The translations under genes were made by a program, and so were the position numbers. From NCBI GenBank assembly GCA_035687245.1, contig DASRYH010000021.1:1-48516 (forward strand): DNA of 48,516 bases, read 5' to 3'. The notes under the pieces were generated by a model, which was given only the letters and a program-made list of their open reading frames with translations, searched no databases and was not told where the DNA came from. Source of the DNA: DASRYH01 sp035687245. GTDB lineage: Bacteria; Actinomycetota; Coriobacteriia; Anaerosomatales; PHET01. This document shows, piece by piece, positions 25,479-33,520 of the stretch (position 1 is its first letter; the number at the start of each line of letters is the position of its first letter).

Positions 25479-25916
25479 TCAGTTCGCCGGAACGTTTGCG
25501 TCGAACGTGCGCTGCGTGCCCGCCAGCTCGGCAAGGGTGCTCGCAGCGAATACCTCTCGAAGCGCCTTGGTCGCACGCACCCAGACAGGGGCCGCAGCGC
25601 AGGCACCGGCATGTCCACACTCAAGACCGCGGTCCGTGTCGCAGACACTCGCAGTGAGCGGGCCCTCGAGCGCCTCCACGACGTCAAGCACCGTGATCGT
25701 CTCAGGGTCACGCGCGATCACGAAGCCGCCACGGGCGCCGCGTACGGCGGTCACCAGCTCGGCCCGCCGAAGAGCCACGAACAGCTGCTCGAGGAAGCGT
25801 GCCGGGATAGCGCGGGTCTCTGCGATCTCCCGCGCGCTCACGGGGCCTTGCCCGTTGCGTGCAGCGAGCTCGATCATCGCGAGCACTCCGTATTCGCTCT
25901 TAGCAGTCAATCGCAT
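25479..25916 (-). CDS. iscR: Rrf2/IscR-family regulator
   Basis: A 145-residue winged-helix regulator (MRLTAKSEYGVLAMIELA, then ARFLEQLFVALRRAELV and RGARGGF). Three cysteines lie in a 13-residue window (CDTDRGLECGHAGAC), matching the [2Fe-2S] ligand arrangement of IscR. It heads the iscR-iscS-iscU-mnmA run, so feedback control of Fe-S assembly is the likely role. A promoter and an inverted repeat that could be its operator lie immediately upstream. Confidence 0.92.
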   Translation of the reverse strand: MRLTAKSEYGVLAMIELAARNGQGPVSAREIAETRAIPARFLEQLFVALRRAELVTAVRGARGGFVIARDPETITVLDVVEALEGPLTASVCDTDRGLECGHAGACAAAPVWVRATKALREVFAASTLAELAGTQRTFDANVPAN

Positions 25917-25927
25917 GACGTGCCCTT

Positions 25928-25986
25928 CCCAATCCCTACATAAACAGTAGTAATTGGGATGATACCCCCTAAACCTGACGTGTCAA
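25928..25986 (-). promoter_or_regulatory. Promoter of the isc operon with overlapping inverted repeat
   Basis: On the minus strand TTGACA (25986-25981) and TATCAT (25964-25959) form a good promoter with a 16-nt spacer. Just downstream, CCCAAT (25958-25953) and ATTGGG (25933-25928) are complementary and enclose a smaller CTAC-N7-GTAG repeat. This is a plausible autoregulatory site for the IscR-like protein. The promoter is well supported; the operator role is inferred. Confidence 0.7.
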
Positions 25987-26132
25987 CTCGTGATTCCCTC
26001 ATGGACGGCGCCTCAAGCAGACGGTAGAGAAGATGCGCCGCCGCCCAGATAACCTCATTGCACCTTCCATCGTTTCGCGACTACCGTTCGGCTCTCCAGA
26101 GCGACACTTCGGCGGAACGAACACGCGTCCGA

Positions 26133-26282
26133 TTGCGTACGGGGTCGGGCAGCACTACGATGGGCATCCGCCCCTGAGGGGTGGTGCTTGGAAGGACCAT
26201 GGTCGATAGCCGCGGGGTGGCGAGGACCCACTGGATCCGACCACTAAATGCAGGGCCCCGGCCACTTTTCGGCGACCGGGGC
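26133..26282 (+). other. Possible short non-coding transcript in the 425-bp gap between iscR and ribH
   Basis: No gene is visible in 25917-26341 apart from the isc promoter. TTGCGT (26133-26138) and TACGAT (26156-26161), 17 nt apart, could start a plus-strand RNA. Its 5' part would fold as CCGCCCC-TGA-GGGGTGG, and a strong hairpin lies at 26255-26282 (GCCCCGG with CCGGGGC). I could not match it to a known RNA family. The 3' hairpin could equally serve as the minus-strand terminator of the riboflavin operon. Confidence 0.3.
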
Positions 26283-26308
26283 TCCGCTGTGTTTATGGGG
26301 TGATTCTC

Positions 26309-26324
26309 GGCCCTACTTGGGGCC
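26309..26324 (-). terminator. Hairpin just after ribH
   Basis: GGCCC (26309-26313) pairs with GGGCC (26320-26324), 18 bp after the ribH stop. With the larger hairpin at 26255-26282 it probably marks the end of the riboflavin transcript. There is no T-run. Confidence 0.4.
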
Positions 26325-26341
26325 AGTATCGTGCTTGAGAG

Positions 26342-26803
26342 CTACATGCCCTTCATGAGGTTGGCCATCTCGATGGCGGCCTCAGCAGACTCCCAGCCCT
26401 TGTTGCCGGCCTTCGTGCCAGCGCGCTCCACGGCCTGCTCGATCGTGTCGGCGGTGATCACGCCGAACAGCACGGGGCAGCCGCTGTCGAGCCCAACCTT
26501 CGCCACGCCCTTGCTGACCTCAGAGGCCACGTACTCGAAGTGCGGCGTGCCTCCGCGGATGACGACGCCCAGCGCGACGACCGCGTCGTAGCGACCCGAT
26601 TCGGCGAGCTTCTTTGCGATGAACGGGATCTCGAAGGCGCCAGGAACCCAGGCGACATCGATGTCTTCGGCAGCCACACCGTGGCGCACGAAGCCGTCCT
26701 GCGCGCCGGAGAGCAGCCTCGAGGAGAGCAGCTCGTTGAACCTGCTGACCACGATGCCGACTTTCAGGCCGGTACCTACCAGGTGTCCTTCAAACGTAGC
26801 CAT
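26342..26803 (-). CDS. ribH: 6,7-dimethyl-8-ribityllumazine synthase
   Basis: RibH condenses 5-amino-6-ribitylaminouracil with dihydroxybutanone phosphate, the penultimate step of riboflavin synthesis. The 153 residues include the substrate-binding VPGAFEIPF and HFEYVASEVSKG, with the catalytic His in the latter. It starts one base after ribBA stops and is the last gene of the ribD-ribE-ribBA-ribH operon. Confidence 0.97.
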   Translation of the reverse strand: MATFEGHLVGTGLKVGIVVSRFNELLSSRLLSGAQDGFVRHGVAAEDIDVAWVPGAFEIPFIAKKLAESGRYDAVVALGVVIRGGTPHFEYVASEVSKGVAKVGLDSGCPVLFGVITADTIEQAVERAGTKAGNKGWESAEAAIEMANLMKGM

Positions 26804-26804
26804 G

Positions 26805-28058
26805 CTAGTGAGTCCCTTCCGTTTCGGGCGCGCCTTCGGAAAGCCGAAGCGTGTGCGCCATCTTCTCCTTCTTCGTTCTGAGATATGCGTAGTTCGCGGG
26901 GCACGACTCGACCTCCAGCGGAACTTGCTCGCTGATGGTCAGACCGTATCCCTCGAGTCCTACGATCTTCTTCGGGTTGTTGGTCATGAGCCGAATCGAA
27001 CACAGGCCTAGGTCCGCGAGAATCTGCGCGCCCACGCCGTAATCGCGCAGGTCGGCGGGAAAGCCCAGCGCCTCGTTGGCCTCGACGGTGTCGGCACCCT
27101 GCTCCTGCAGCTCGTAGGCTTTGAGCTTCATCTCCAGGCCGATGCCGCGGCCCTCGTGCCCGACGATGTAGAGGACGACACCCGTCCCCTCTTCCTGCAC
27201 GCGCCGCATCGCCTCTTCGAGCTGGGCGCCACAGTCGCAGCGAAGCGAGTGGAAGACGTCGCCGGTGAGGCACTCGGAGTGCACGCGCACGAGCACGTTC
27301 TCCTTGTCTGCCACGTCACCGACGACGAGTGCCATATGCGTGCGGCCGTCGGTGCGGGAGGTGTAGCCGTAGCCAGTGAAGAGGCCGAATCGCGTCGGCA
27401 TCGTGACGGTGGAGGTATGGTCCACAAGCCGCTCGGTCTTGCGACGGTAGCGGATGAGGTCGGCGACCGTGATCATCTTGAGGTCGTGCTCGGCGGCAAA
27501 GGTCTCGAGCTGCGGGCGTCGCGCCATCGTGCCGTCCGCATTGATGATCTCGCAGATGACGCCGGCCGGCGTCAGGCCCGCGAGGCGAGCGAGGTCGACT
27601 GCAGCCTCGGTGTGGCCGGCGCGCTCGAGCACGCCGCCCGGGCGGGCCTGCAGCGGGAAGACGTGGCCGGGCATCGAGATGTCCTCGGGGCGCGCCGCCG
27701 GATCGATCGCGGCGAGCACTGTCGCGCAACGATCGGCCGGCGAGATACCGGTCGTGATCTTGCCCTTGGCTCCGATCGAGACGTGGAAGGCCGTGCCCTG
27801 CTCTGAGGTGTTCTCGTCGATCATCGGCGGGATGCGCAGGTCCTCGAGGCGCTCGCCGGTCAGCGGCAGGCACACGAGGCCCCGGCCGTGCGTGATCATG
27901 AAGTTGATCGCCTCAGGCGTGGCCTTTTCGGCAGCCATGACAAGATCGCCTTCGTTCTCGCGGTCCTCGTCATCGACCACAACGAGCAGACGGCCCGCCG
28001 CGATCTCGGCGATGCCCTCTTCGATGGTAGAGAAAGGTGAGTTCGTGGTGTCGGTCAT
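26805..28058 (-). CDS. ribBA: Bifunctional 3,4-dihydroxy-2-butanone 4-phosphate synthase / GTP cyclohydrolase II
   Basis: A 417-residue fusion. The N-terminal half is RibB (EDRENEGDLVMAAE, ITHGRGLVC, HTEAAVDL) and makes the four-carbon donor. The C-terminal half is RibA with zinc cysteines in SECLTGDVFHSLRCDCG and the signature GHEGRGIGLEMK, and opens GTP. Both active sites look intact. Its ATG shares a base with the ribE stop (TGATG), so translation is coupled. Confidence 0.97.
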   Translation of the reverse strand: MTDTTNSPFSTIEEGIAEIAAGRLLVVVDDEDRENEGDLVMAAEKATPEAINFMITHGRGLVCLPLTGERLEDLRIPPMIDENTSEQGTAFHVSIGAKGKITTGISPADRCATVLAAIDPAARPEDISMPGHVFPLQARPGGVLERAGHTEAAVDLARLAGLTPAGVICEIINADGTMARRPQLETFAAEHDLKMITVADLIRYRRKTERLVDHTSTVTMPTRFGLFTGYGYTSRTDGRTHMALVVGDVADKENVLVRVHSECLTGDVFHSLRCDCGAQLEEAMRRVQEEGTGVVLYIVGHEGRGIGLEMKLKAYELQEQGADTVEANEALGFPADLRDYGVGAQILADLGLCSIRLMTNNPKKIVGLEGYGLTISEQVPLEVESCPANYAYLRTKKEKMAHTLRLSEGAPETEGTH

Positions 28059-28729
28059 CAGTCGCGGGGCCCTTCGGCGAACTCGCGCAGCATGTCACCT
28101 AGACCGCGCTTGGGGACGGGAGGCGCCGATTCGGGGTCGGTGTAGACCTCGACGAAACGGCGGACGTACTTGGCCATCATGTCGACCTCAACGTTGACGG
28201 GAGCGCCGATGGGCTTCTCCTTGAGATTCGTGGAGGTCTCTGTGTGCGGGATGACGGCGCACGCGAAGCTCTCGCCTCGGATCTTGGCCACCGTGAGCGA
28301 GATGCCGTCGACGGCGATCGAGCCCTTCGGCATCACGTACTGCATGAGCTGGGCGGGCACCTGGAACTGGTAGATCGTGCTGTTGCCGGCCGGATGGCGC
28401 AGCAGCAGTCGCCCCACCCCGTCGACGTGACCAGAGACGAGGTGGCCGCCAAGACGGTCCGAGAGGCGCAGCGCGCGCTCGAGGTTCACCTTGCTACCCG
28501 GCTGGAGCTGGCTGACGGTCGTCTTGGCGAGCGTCTCTTCGCTCACGTCAGCGACGAACGCGCCGCGAATGAAGCGCACGACAGTGAGACATGAGCCGTC
28601 CACGGCGATCGAGTCGCCTATGGCCATGTCGCGACCGAACTCGGGCGCGTAGACCTCAAGCTGCGCCCCGCCGGCCACGCGGTCGATGCGAGTGATGATT
28701 CCTTGTGTCTCGACGAGTCCCGTGAACAT
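28058..28729 (-). CDS. ribE: Riboflavin synthase, alpha chain
   Basis: RibE converts two lumazines into riboflavin. The 223-residue protein shows the internal duplication of two lumazine-binding domains. The first starts MFTGLVETQG with GDSIAVDGSCLTV; the second has LVSGHVDGVG and GSIAVDGISLTVA. The product is slightly longer than usual at the C-terminus. It lies 6 bp after ribD and overlaps ribBA by one base. Confidence 0.96.
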   Translation of the reverse strand: MFTGLVETQGIITRIDRVAGGAQLEVYAPEFGRDMAIGDSIAVDGSCLTVVRFIRGAFVADVSEETLAKTTVSQLQPGSKVNLERALRLSDRLGGHLVSGHVDGVGRLLLRHPAGNSTIYQFQVPAQLMQYVMPKGSIAVDGISLTVAKIRGESFACAVIPHTETSTNLKEKPIGAPVNVEVDMMAKYVRRFVEVYTDPESAPPVPKRGLGDMLREFAEGPRD

Positions 28730-28735
28730 CTGGTG

Positions 28736-29869
28736 CTATCCCTTCACAGAGTTGCTGTGTTGGCTTGCGGTGCGCGGCCGCCAGGCGGTCGCGATGACAT
28801 CTCCCACGATACCCGTCTCGACGGGCACGAGGACACGCTCGATCTCGCTTTCGGTGACAGTCGTCGCTGTCAGGGGCAGAACGGGGGCGTCAGCGCCCGC
28901 GAAGCCGCCAGCGGTGACGGTAATGAGCTGGTCGATGAGGCCTTCGGCAAGCAGGCTGCCGAAGAGTCGCCCTCCTGCTTCCACGAGCAGATCCGTGACG
29001 CCGTGCGTGCCGAGCGCAAGCATGATGTCAACAAGAGACGCGTCGTGCGCAAGCCGCGTCACCGCGACCCGCTCGTCTAGCGGCGGCACCGTAGCATCGC
29101 CGACGACCACAAGAAGTGTGGGCGCGGTCTTGTCTGAGAAGACGCGAGCGTCTGCGTGCGGTACCACGCTGCGCGCGAGCACGACACGCAGCGGCTGCTC
29201 TTCGGCAGGCTGACCCACGACGTCGCGACGGGTCAGTGCGGGGTCGTCTGCTACTACCGTCGCAGCACCCACGAGCACGGCGTCGGCCGCCTCGCGCAAA
29301 GCGCGCGTCACGATGGAGCCGTCCGAGCCCGTGATTGACGTCCGCTCCCCCGCCTGCATCCCCAGCCTGCCGTCGAGCGTGAGCGCCAGCTTCACCGTCA
29401 CGAACGGGCGACCGCTCCGCACGCGGTGTAGCCACGCCTCGTTGATCGCCTCGAACGGTCCTGCATCATCGGCGAACTCGACCGCGATACCTGCGTCGGA
29501 CAGGCGCTGCGCTCCCCCGCCCGCCTCTGCGCTCGGATCGGGCATGCCGATGATCACGCGAGCGACGCCGGCAGCGACGAGCGCATCGGCACACGGCGCT
29601 GTTCTGCCGAAGTGCGCGCAGGGCTCGAGCGTCACGTAGACGTCAGCGCCACGAGCGAGCCTGCCTGCTGCGGCTAGCGCGAAGACTTCGGCGTGCGGCT
29701 GGCCGGCGCGCGGGTGGTAGCCCTCGCCCACTATGTGGCCGTCGGAAACGACCACGCAGCCAACGAGTGGATTGGGCGCAGTACGACCCTGTGCGCGCAG
29801 CGCTAACGACGCCGCGTGGCGCAGGTAGGGGTCAGCGACCCAAGAGACGACGTCTGAGAGCAGACGCAC
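28736..29869 (-). CDS. ribD: Bifunctional diaminohydroxyphosphoribosylaminopyrimidine deaminase / 5-amino-6-(5-phosphoribosylamino)uracil reductase
   Basis: RibD carries out the second and third steps of the GTP branch of riboflavin synthesis. In the 377-residue product the deaminase domain has the zinc site HAEVFAL plus PCAHFGRTAPC. The reductase domain follows from about residue 155 (VTVKLALTLDGRLG). The start is the GTG at 29869 with AAGGAAGG upstream, lying at the base of the FMN riboswitch, so flavin would limit ribosome access. It is the first gene of the operon. Confidence 0.96.
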   Translation of the reverse strand: MRLLSDVVSWVADPYLRHAASLALRAQGRTAPNPLVGCVVVSDGHIVGEGYHPRAGQPHAEVFALAAAGRLARGADVYVTLEPCAHFGRTAPCADALVAAGVARVIIGMPDPSAEAGGGAQRLSDAGIAVEFADDAGPFEAINEAWLHRVRSGRPFVTVKLALTLDGRLGMQAGERTSITGSDGSIVTRALREAADAVLVGAATVVADDPALTRRDVVGQPAEEQPLRVVLARSVVPHADARVFSDKTAPTLLVVVGDATVPPLDERVAVTRLAHDASLVDIMLALGTHGVTDLLVEAGGRLFGSLLAEGLIDQLITVTAGGFAGADAPVLPLTATTVTESEIERVLVPVETGIVGDVIATAWRPRTASQHSNSVKG

Positions 29870-29879
29870 GACGATGCGA

Positions 29880-29999
29880 CCTTCCTTCTCCCATCCGGAC
29901 TATAACCGTCGGCCCCGGAATCTCACCGGGTCGGCCCCATCACGGGGTTCGCGGGCTATCACCGCCGGTGGGGAATCTCACCCCGCCCTGAAGAAAGCG
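29880..29999 (-). promoter_or_regulatory. FMN riboswitch (RFN element) controlling the riboflavin operon
   Basis: On the minus strand the leader reads GGGCGGGGTGAGATTCCCCA, CCGGCGGTGATAGCCCGCGA, GATGGGGCCGACCCGGTGAGATTCCGGGGCCGACGGTTATAGTCCGGATGGGAGAAGG in order; all conserved RFN blocks are present. No terminator hairpin separates it from ribD. The 3' P1 strand runs into the ribosome site (AAGGAAGG), which suggests control of translation initiation. Confidence 0.96.
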
Positions 30000-30003
30000 T
30001 TAC

Positions 30004-30014
30004 GAATTCTAGCA
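30004..30014 (-). promoter_or_regulatory. Extended -10 promoter of the riboflavin operon
   Basis: The minus strand reads TGCTAGAAT, giving -10 TAGAAT at 30011-30006 with a TGn extension. It lies just before the FMN aptamer. The -35 position falls inside the terminator hairpin of the upstream pilin operon and is not consensus-like. Confidence 0.6.
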
Positions 30015-30017
30015 TAC

Positions 30018-30047
30018 AAAACAGCCGGACCCTGTTGGGCCCGGCTG
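30018..30047 (-). terminator. Intrinsic terminator of the minor-pilin operon
   Basis: On the minus strand CAGCCGG-G-CCC and GGG-T-CCGGCTG (30047-30022) form a stem with loop AACA, followed by TTTTGT. It lies 22 bp after the last pilin gene and abuts the ribD promoter. Confidence 0.85.
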
Positions 30048-30068
30048 CAACGCGTTGGACTGCTACTA

Positions 30069-31310
30069 CTAGTCTTCATTCCAGGTGGAGATCTTGAGTG
30101 TGCCGTCGCGAATCTGCGGGAACATGGGCGGTGGGTGGATATCGAGACGTTCGTCGTAGTCGTAGACACGACTCGCCCAGCCGGTGCTGCCCGAAACAAA
30201 GTACGGCTGCCCCTTACAGGCTATCGACCCGAGAATCGTGATCTTGGTCTTGTAGTAGCCCGAGTAGCACTCGCCGTAGATCTGCCCGTTCTGAGCGAGC
30301 AGAGCGGCGGTGACCTGCATCGTGCTGGGAACTGACGTGAACCGCGTCGGGACGATGATATCCTGCGCACCGATCAGACCGGAGGTTGCGGTGCTGTTGA
30401 GGTTGGCCGGCACGAAGTTGTCAACGATGTAGATGGTCTGGGCGCTTGCGATGGTCAGTCGCTCGGAGTAGGTACCGCTCACATACACCTTGTCGTTGAA
30501 GTACATGACGCCCGAGGCAGGAATAGTGTAGATGCCGACGGTCGTGGACGAGCTGATGACGCCAGTCGTCGTGTTCATCGCGGTGATCTTGAGAACCGTC
30601 ACCCGGTTGCCCGAGACGGTAGCTCGATAGCCGAGTGCACCCGAAGGTCCGAAGTAGGTGCCCGCGGCAGTCGCCATATTTCGAATGTCGCCAAGATCCG
30701 CCGTGACTTGCGCGAAGTCGACGATTGGCACGGGGCACTTCTTCCCGCCGCCGAAGACACCTGAGCCGGAGATGTGGTCGACCGCTTCGGCGACGCCGGT
30801 GATGCGTCCGTCGTTTTCGATGTACTCGTTGCTGCGCACCTTGCCGACGATCGTCGCACCCGAACCGATGCGGTTGAATGCGTCGGTGAGAAACATGTAG
30901 TCGGCATAGGTCGGGAAGCGCACAGACGCGATGACGACCGACGTCGAGTCCATCGACGGAATCGCCCCGGTGACACGAAGCATCAGCGGGTCTTCGCTCG
31001 TCGGTGCGGTAGAAGCCACCGACCACGTCCCGTCCTCAAGAGTAGTCGGTCCGAGGGTCGGGTGCGCGACGTAGTAGCTCGGGTTGCGGCGAAGCTCGTA
31101 GAGGTAGGCGTTCAGGCCAGCATCGGCCATGTGGACGGCCTTCGTCTGCGCCGTACGGCGGGTTGACGAAAACGTACTCTGAGCGACCATCGCAAGAACC
31201 ATGGTGGCCAATACGAACAGCATCACCATGACAACCAGGACGATCGGCATGACCACACCCTCGTCGTGGCGGCATTGGATGAGTCGTTTGCTGTGGTTGT
31301 TCATCGGCAT
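30069..31310 (-). CDS. PilX-like pilus assembly / surface protein with N-terminal membrane anchor
   Basis: A 413-residue protein with one N-terminal hydrophobic helix (GVVMPIVLVVMVMLFVLATM) and then TRRTAQTKAVHMADAGLNAY, the pattern of PilX N-terminal-domain proteins. The rest is a beta-rich extracellular region with Ser/Thr/Val-rich strands, for example VVIASVRFPTYADYMFLTDA. The hydrophobic segment lacks the Glu5 of a classic prepilin. The ATG at 31310 overlaps the stop of the preceding gene (TGATG); a GTG three bases earlier is an alternative. It is the third gene of a minor-pilin operon. Confidence 0.72.
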   Translation of the reverse strand: MPMNNHSKRLIQCRHDEGVVMPIVLVVMVMLFVLATMVLAMVAQSTFSSTRRTAQTKAVHMADAGLNAYLYELRRNPSYYVAHPTLGPTTLEDGTWSVASTAPTSEDPLMLRVTGAIPSMDSTSVVIASVRFPTYADYMFLTDAFNRIGSGATIVGKVRSNEYIENDGRITGVAEAVDHISGSGVFGGGKKCPVPIVDFAQVTADLGDIRNMATAAGTYFGPSGALGYRATVSGNRVTVLKITAMNTTTGVISSSTTVGIYTIPASGVMYFNDKVYVSGTYSERLTIASAQTIYIVDNFVPANLNSTATSGLIGAQDIIVPTRFTSVPSTMQVTAALLAQNGQIYGECYSGYYKTKITILGSIACKGQPYFVSGSTGWASRVYDYDERLDIHPPPMFPQIRDGTLKISTWNED

Positions 31311-31939
31311 CACTGAATCGCGTTGTGGACGGTGCGCAAGCGCACCCAGGTGGACAGGTCACAGTAGGCCGTGCTCCGACCGACGGTGTCTTGGTTGACT
31401 ACGTGCATCGAGACGGCGGCGACAGATGCCGGACTCGATGAGTTCACCACCAGTGCTGGCGAGGAGGAGTCGTAGTAGACGAAAACGGCATCGCTCCAGC
31501 CGGCCTTGAGGTCCTCGACCACGACCTGAGGCGTTGAATCCGCTCCAAATGTGAAGGGAGGCACAATAGTGGTCGCAGCCGCCGTCGTTCTGAGCAGCTG
31601 AGTACCAGAGACGTAGTAGGTTATGCGCTCAGGGACGTCGTTGTGATCCAGGTCGACGTAGAACGAGCAGCGCCGTGCCTGATTCACTGCAAGCGCGCCA
31701 CCACCGTTACTGATCTCATACGACTGGCGCAGTTCGCGAGTGAGCCGCTCCATGGCGACTTGTCCCTCAGTAACAGCAGTGTCGCGGGCCTGCAGTGAAT
31801 CGACTATGCGGCTCCCCGTACTGAGCAGAAGGTACGCCGTCGACATGATGACGCCGACCAGTGAGAGTACGACCATCATCTCGGGGAGCGTCATGCCCTG
31901 ATCGTTATTGACCGATATGTGACGCCACACACTGATCAC
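31310..31939 (-). CDS. Type IV pilus minor pilin, PilW/PilJ-like
   Basis: A 209-residue protein with a prepilin signal. The sequence QGMTLPEMMVVLSLVGVIM has a Gly just before the cleavage site and Glu at mature position 5, followed by a hydrophobic helix. It should be cleaved by a prepilin peptidase that is not encoded in the window. The globular part has two Cys that may form a disulfide (RRCSFYV; AYCDLS). The GTG at 31939 lies at the upstream gene's stop; a GTG at 31930 is also possible. Its overlaps with both neighbours argue for one operon. Confidence 0.8.
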   Translation of the reverse strand: MISVWRHISVNNDQGMTLPEMMVVLSLVGVIMSTAYLLLSTGSRIVDSLQARDTAVTEGQVAMERLTRELRQSYEISNGGGALAVNQARRCSFYVDLDHNDVPERITYYVSGTQLLRTTAAATTIVPPFTFGADSTPQVVVEDLKAGWSDAVFVYYDSSSPALVVNSSSPASVAAVSMHVVNQDTVGRSTAYCDLSTWVRLRTVHNAIQ

Positions 31940-31940
31940 C

Positions 31941-33377
31941 CTACCAAGTCACTTGGACGTTGTCGCCGTCGGTAATCGTTGCGGACATGTAGTTGGTACC
32001 GCTCGGTGTCGAACCAGGGTTCACATAGACGCGATACGTACCGGGGCTGATGTTGGTGAAGGTGTAGTAACTGCGCCTGCTGACAGCCACGGCAGCCGCC
32101 GCCCAGCCTGCAGGAGTCGGCGTAAGCCGGTACACCCGGAACGTGTTACTCGAGTTCTTGGAGTTGTAGACCTGGATCGTGCCCGGAGACACGGCGGGCA
32201 GCGCAATCGTCACATATGCGCCCGCGGGGGTCACGTAGGCCGAAGTCGAACGCGCCGAATAGCCGGTCTTTGAGGCCGCGATCGTGTAGTTCGCACTGTC
32301 CACGATGTTGAAGGTCGCCACTCCGGAGTCGGCAGTCACGGCCGACATCGAAGCGCCCGTCGACTGATTGGTCACCACGACCGTTGCCCCGGGCATCTTC
32401 ACGCCATTCGAGTCGTTCACCCGAACGGAGAGAGGCTGAGGCTCGGCGAGTGTGACAGTCTGCTCCGTGTCCGACGCCTCCGCCACAGCGAAAGCGATCG
32501 TGGCACTGGTGTAGCCGGCCTTAGCGGCGCGCAGCGTATAGTCGCCCGAGAACAGATTCGTGAAGCGCGCGTTGCCATCCGCGCCGGTGGTCGCGTAGTA
32601 GACGCGAGACGTACCTGTCTGTGTGAGCGTGAGCGTGGATCCGACGAGCGCCGTGCCTGAGGTGGTTCGGACCTTGCCTGTGAGCGATGCTCCTCGCTCT
32701 GCCACCAGTGTCAGCCGTGTGAGTGTGTCATTCGTGACCACTGCCCCGGCGATGGTATTCAAGTCCACGATGTAGCCTGACGGGGCGACATTGAACGTGA
32801 CCTCACCGGTCGGCACAAAGCCGAAGAAGGCCTCTCCGTTCTCGTCGGTCATGACCGTACGTGACGACCCCGAGGAGGGCGTCAGCCGGACAGCTACGTC
32901 CGGCAGCCCGTCGCCCGAGAGCTTCTCAATCACCGTTAACACGACATCGCCTGTGTTGACCAGATCCGACTGTCCGAAGACGTTGGTGCTGACGCGAACC
33001 TGGCTCTCTGTCGGCTCCGACCATCCGACAGCGACCTCGACGTGCTTGTAGGTCGCTCGGCTTGTGTTCGGATCGCGCGCCCAGGTCACGTCGGTTGAGA
33101 CAGTGTAGTCGCCGTCGGTCTCTTCATCCGCGAGCGTGCCTCCAGGATCGCCCCCCACGACGCCAAGGGAGTCATAGGGAATGTTCCTCGCCTGCTCAAT
33201 GCGCTGGTTAGCGAGCTCAGTCGCATGCTCGCGCATCGAGTTCGAGCGGGTGCTCAGACTCGCGAACGCAAATACCTGCGTCACCCCTAGCGCGATGATG
33301 AGCAGAATCGCCGAAGCGGCTAGCGCTTCGACTACTGTGAAACCCGCATCTGACTGGCAACGCCGACCCAGAGACAT
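31941..33377 (-). CDS. Type IV minor pilin (PilV-like) carrying carboxypeptidase-regulatory-like domains
   Basis: A 478-residue protein. The prepilin motif AGFTVVEALAASAILLIIAL gives a processed N-terminus with Glu5. About three repeats of a carboxypeptidase-regulatory-like beta-sandwich follow, for example SLTGKVRTTSGTALVGSTLT, DYTLRAAKAGYTSATIAFAV and YTIAASKTGYSARSTSAYV. A large extracellular module on a pilin suggests a tip adhesin. The ATG at 33377 follows GGGAGAGG; an upstream in-frame ATG at 33410 has no such site. It is the first gene of the operon. Confidence 0.82.
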   Translation of the reverse strand: MSLGRRCQSDAGFTVVEALAASAILLIIALGVTQVFAFASLSTRSNSMREHATELANQRIEQARNIPYDSLGVVGGDPGGTLADEETDGDYTVSTDVTWARDPNTSRATYKHVEVAVGWSEPTESQVRVSTNVFGQSDLVNTGDVVLTVIEKLSGDGLPDVAVRLTPSSGSSRTVMTDENGEAFFGFVPTGEVTFNVAPSGYIVDLNTIAGAVVTNDTLTRLTLVAERGASLTGKVRTTSGTALVGSTLTLTQTGTSRVYYATTGADGNARFTNLFSGDYTLRAAKAGYTSATIAFAVAEASDTEQTVTLAEPQPLSVRVNDSNGVKMPGATVVVTNQSTGASMSAVTADSGVATFNIVDSANYTIAASKTGYSARSTSAYVTPAGAYVTIALPAVSPGTIQVYNSKNSSNTFRVYRLTPTPAGWAAAAVAVSRRSYYTFTNISPGTYRVYVNPGSTPSGTNYMSATITDGDNVQVTW

Positions 33378-33458
33378 GAGGCCTCTCCCTCTCCACAAAG
33401 AGCTACACATCGATTATCGGCTCAGGGAATGGGATTCCTGATACGTATACGGCACATT

Positions 33459-33495
33459 CTGTGTTCCCGGTCACACAGAGCACACGGGAAACCGG
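33459..33495. other. Nested inverted repeats between rpe and the pilin operon
   Basis: CTGTGT (33459) faces ACACAG (33473-33478), and GTTCCCG (33463-33469) faces CGGGAAAC (33485-33492). The two foldings are mutually exclusive. The site lies after the rpe stop and about 80 bp before the first pilin start, so it could end rpe transcription or regulate the pilin operon. No function is proven. Confidence 0.35.
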
Positions 33496-33520
33496 TCCCC
33501 GCTGGCCACCTGCCAAGCGC

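Noticed and set aside
25459..25620. Extended N-terminus for the cysteine desulfurase from a start at 25620
   Set aside because: The extra 54 codons overlap iscR in another frame and have no family similarity; the ATG at 25458 matches the conserved start.
26118..26131. CGAACACGCGTCCG, resembling a second SOS box
   Set aside because: One conserved half-site base is wrong and it is not placed in the promoter of a recognisable repair gene, so it is probably chance.
26161..26282. SRP (4.5S) RNA or a T-box in the iscR-ribH gap
   Set aside because: The helix 8 GGAA/AGCAGC signature of SRP RNA and the AGGGTGGNACCGCG T-box sequence are absent, and no plus-strand gene follows.
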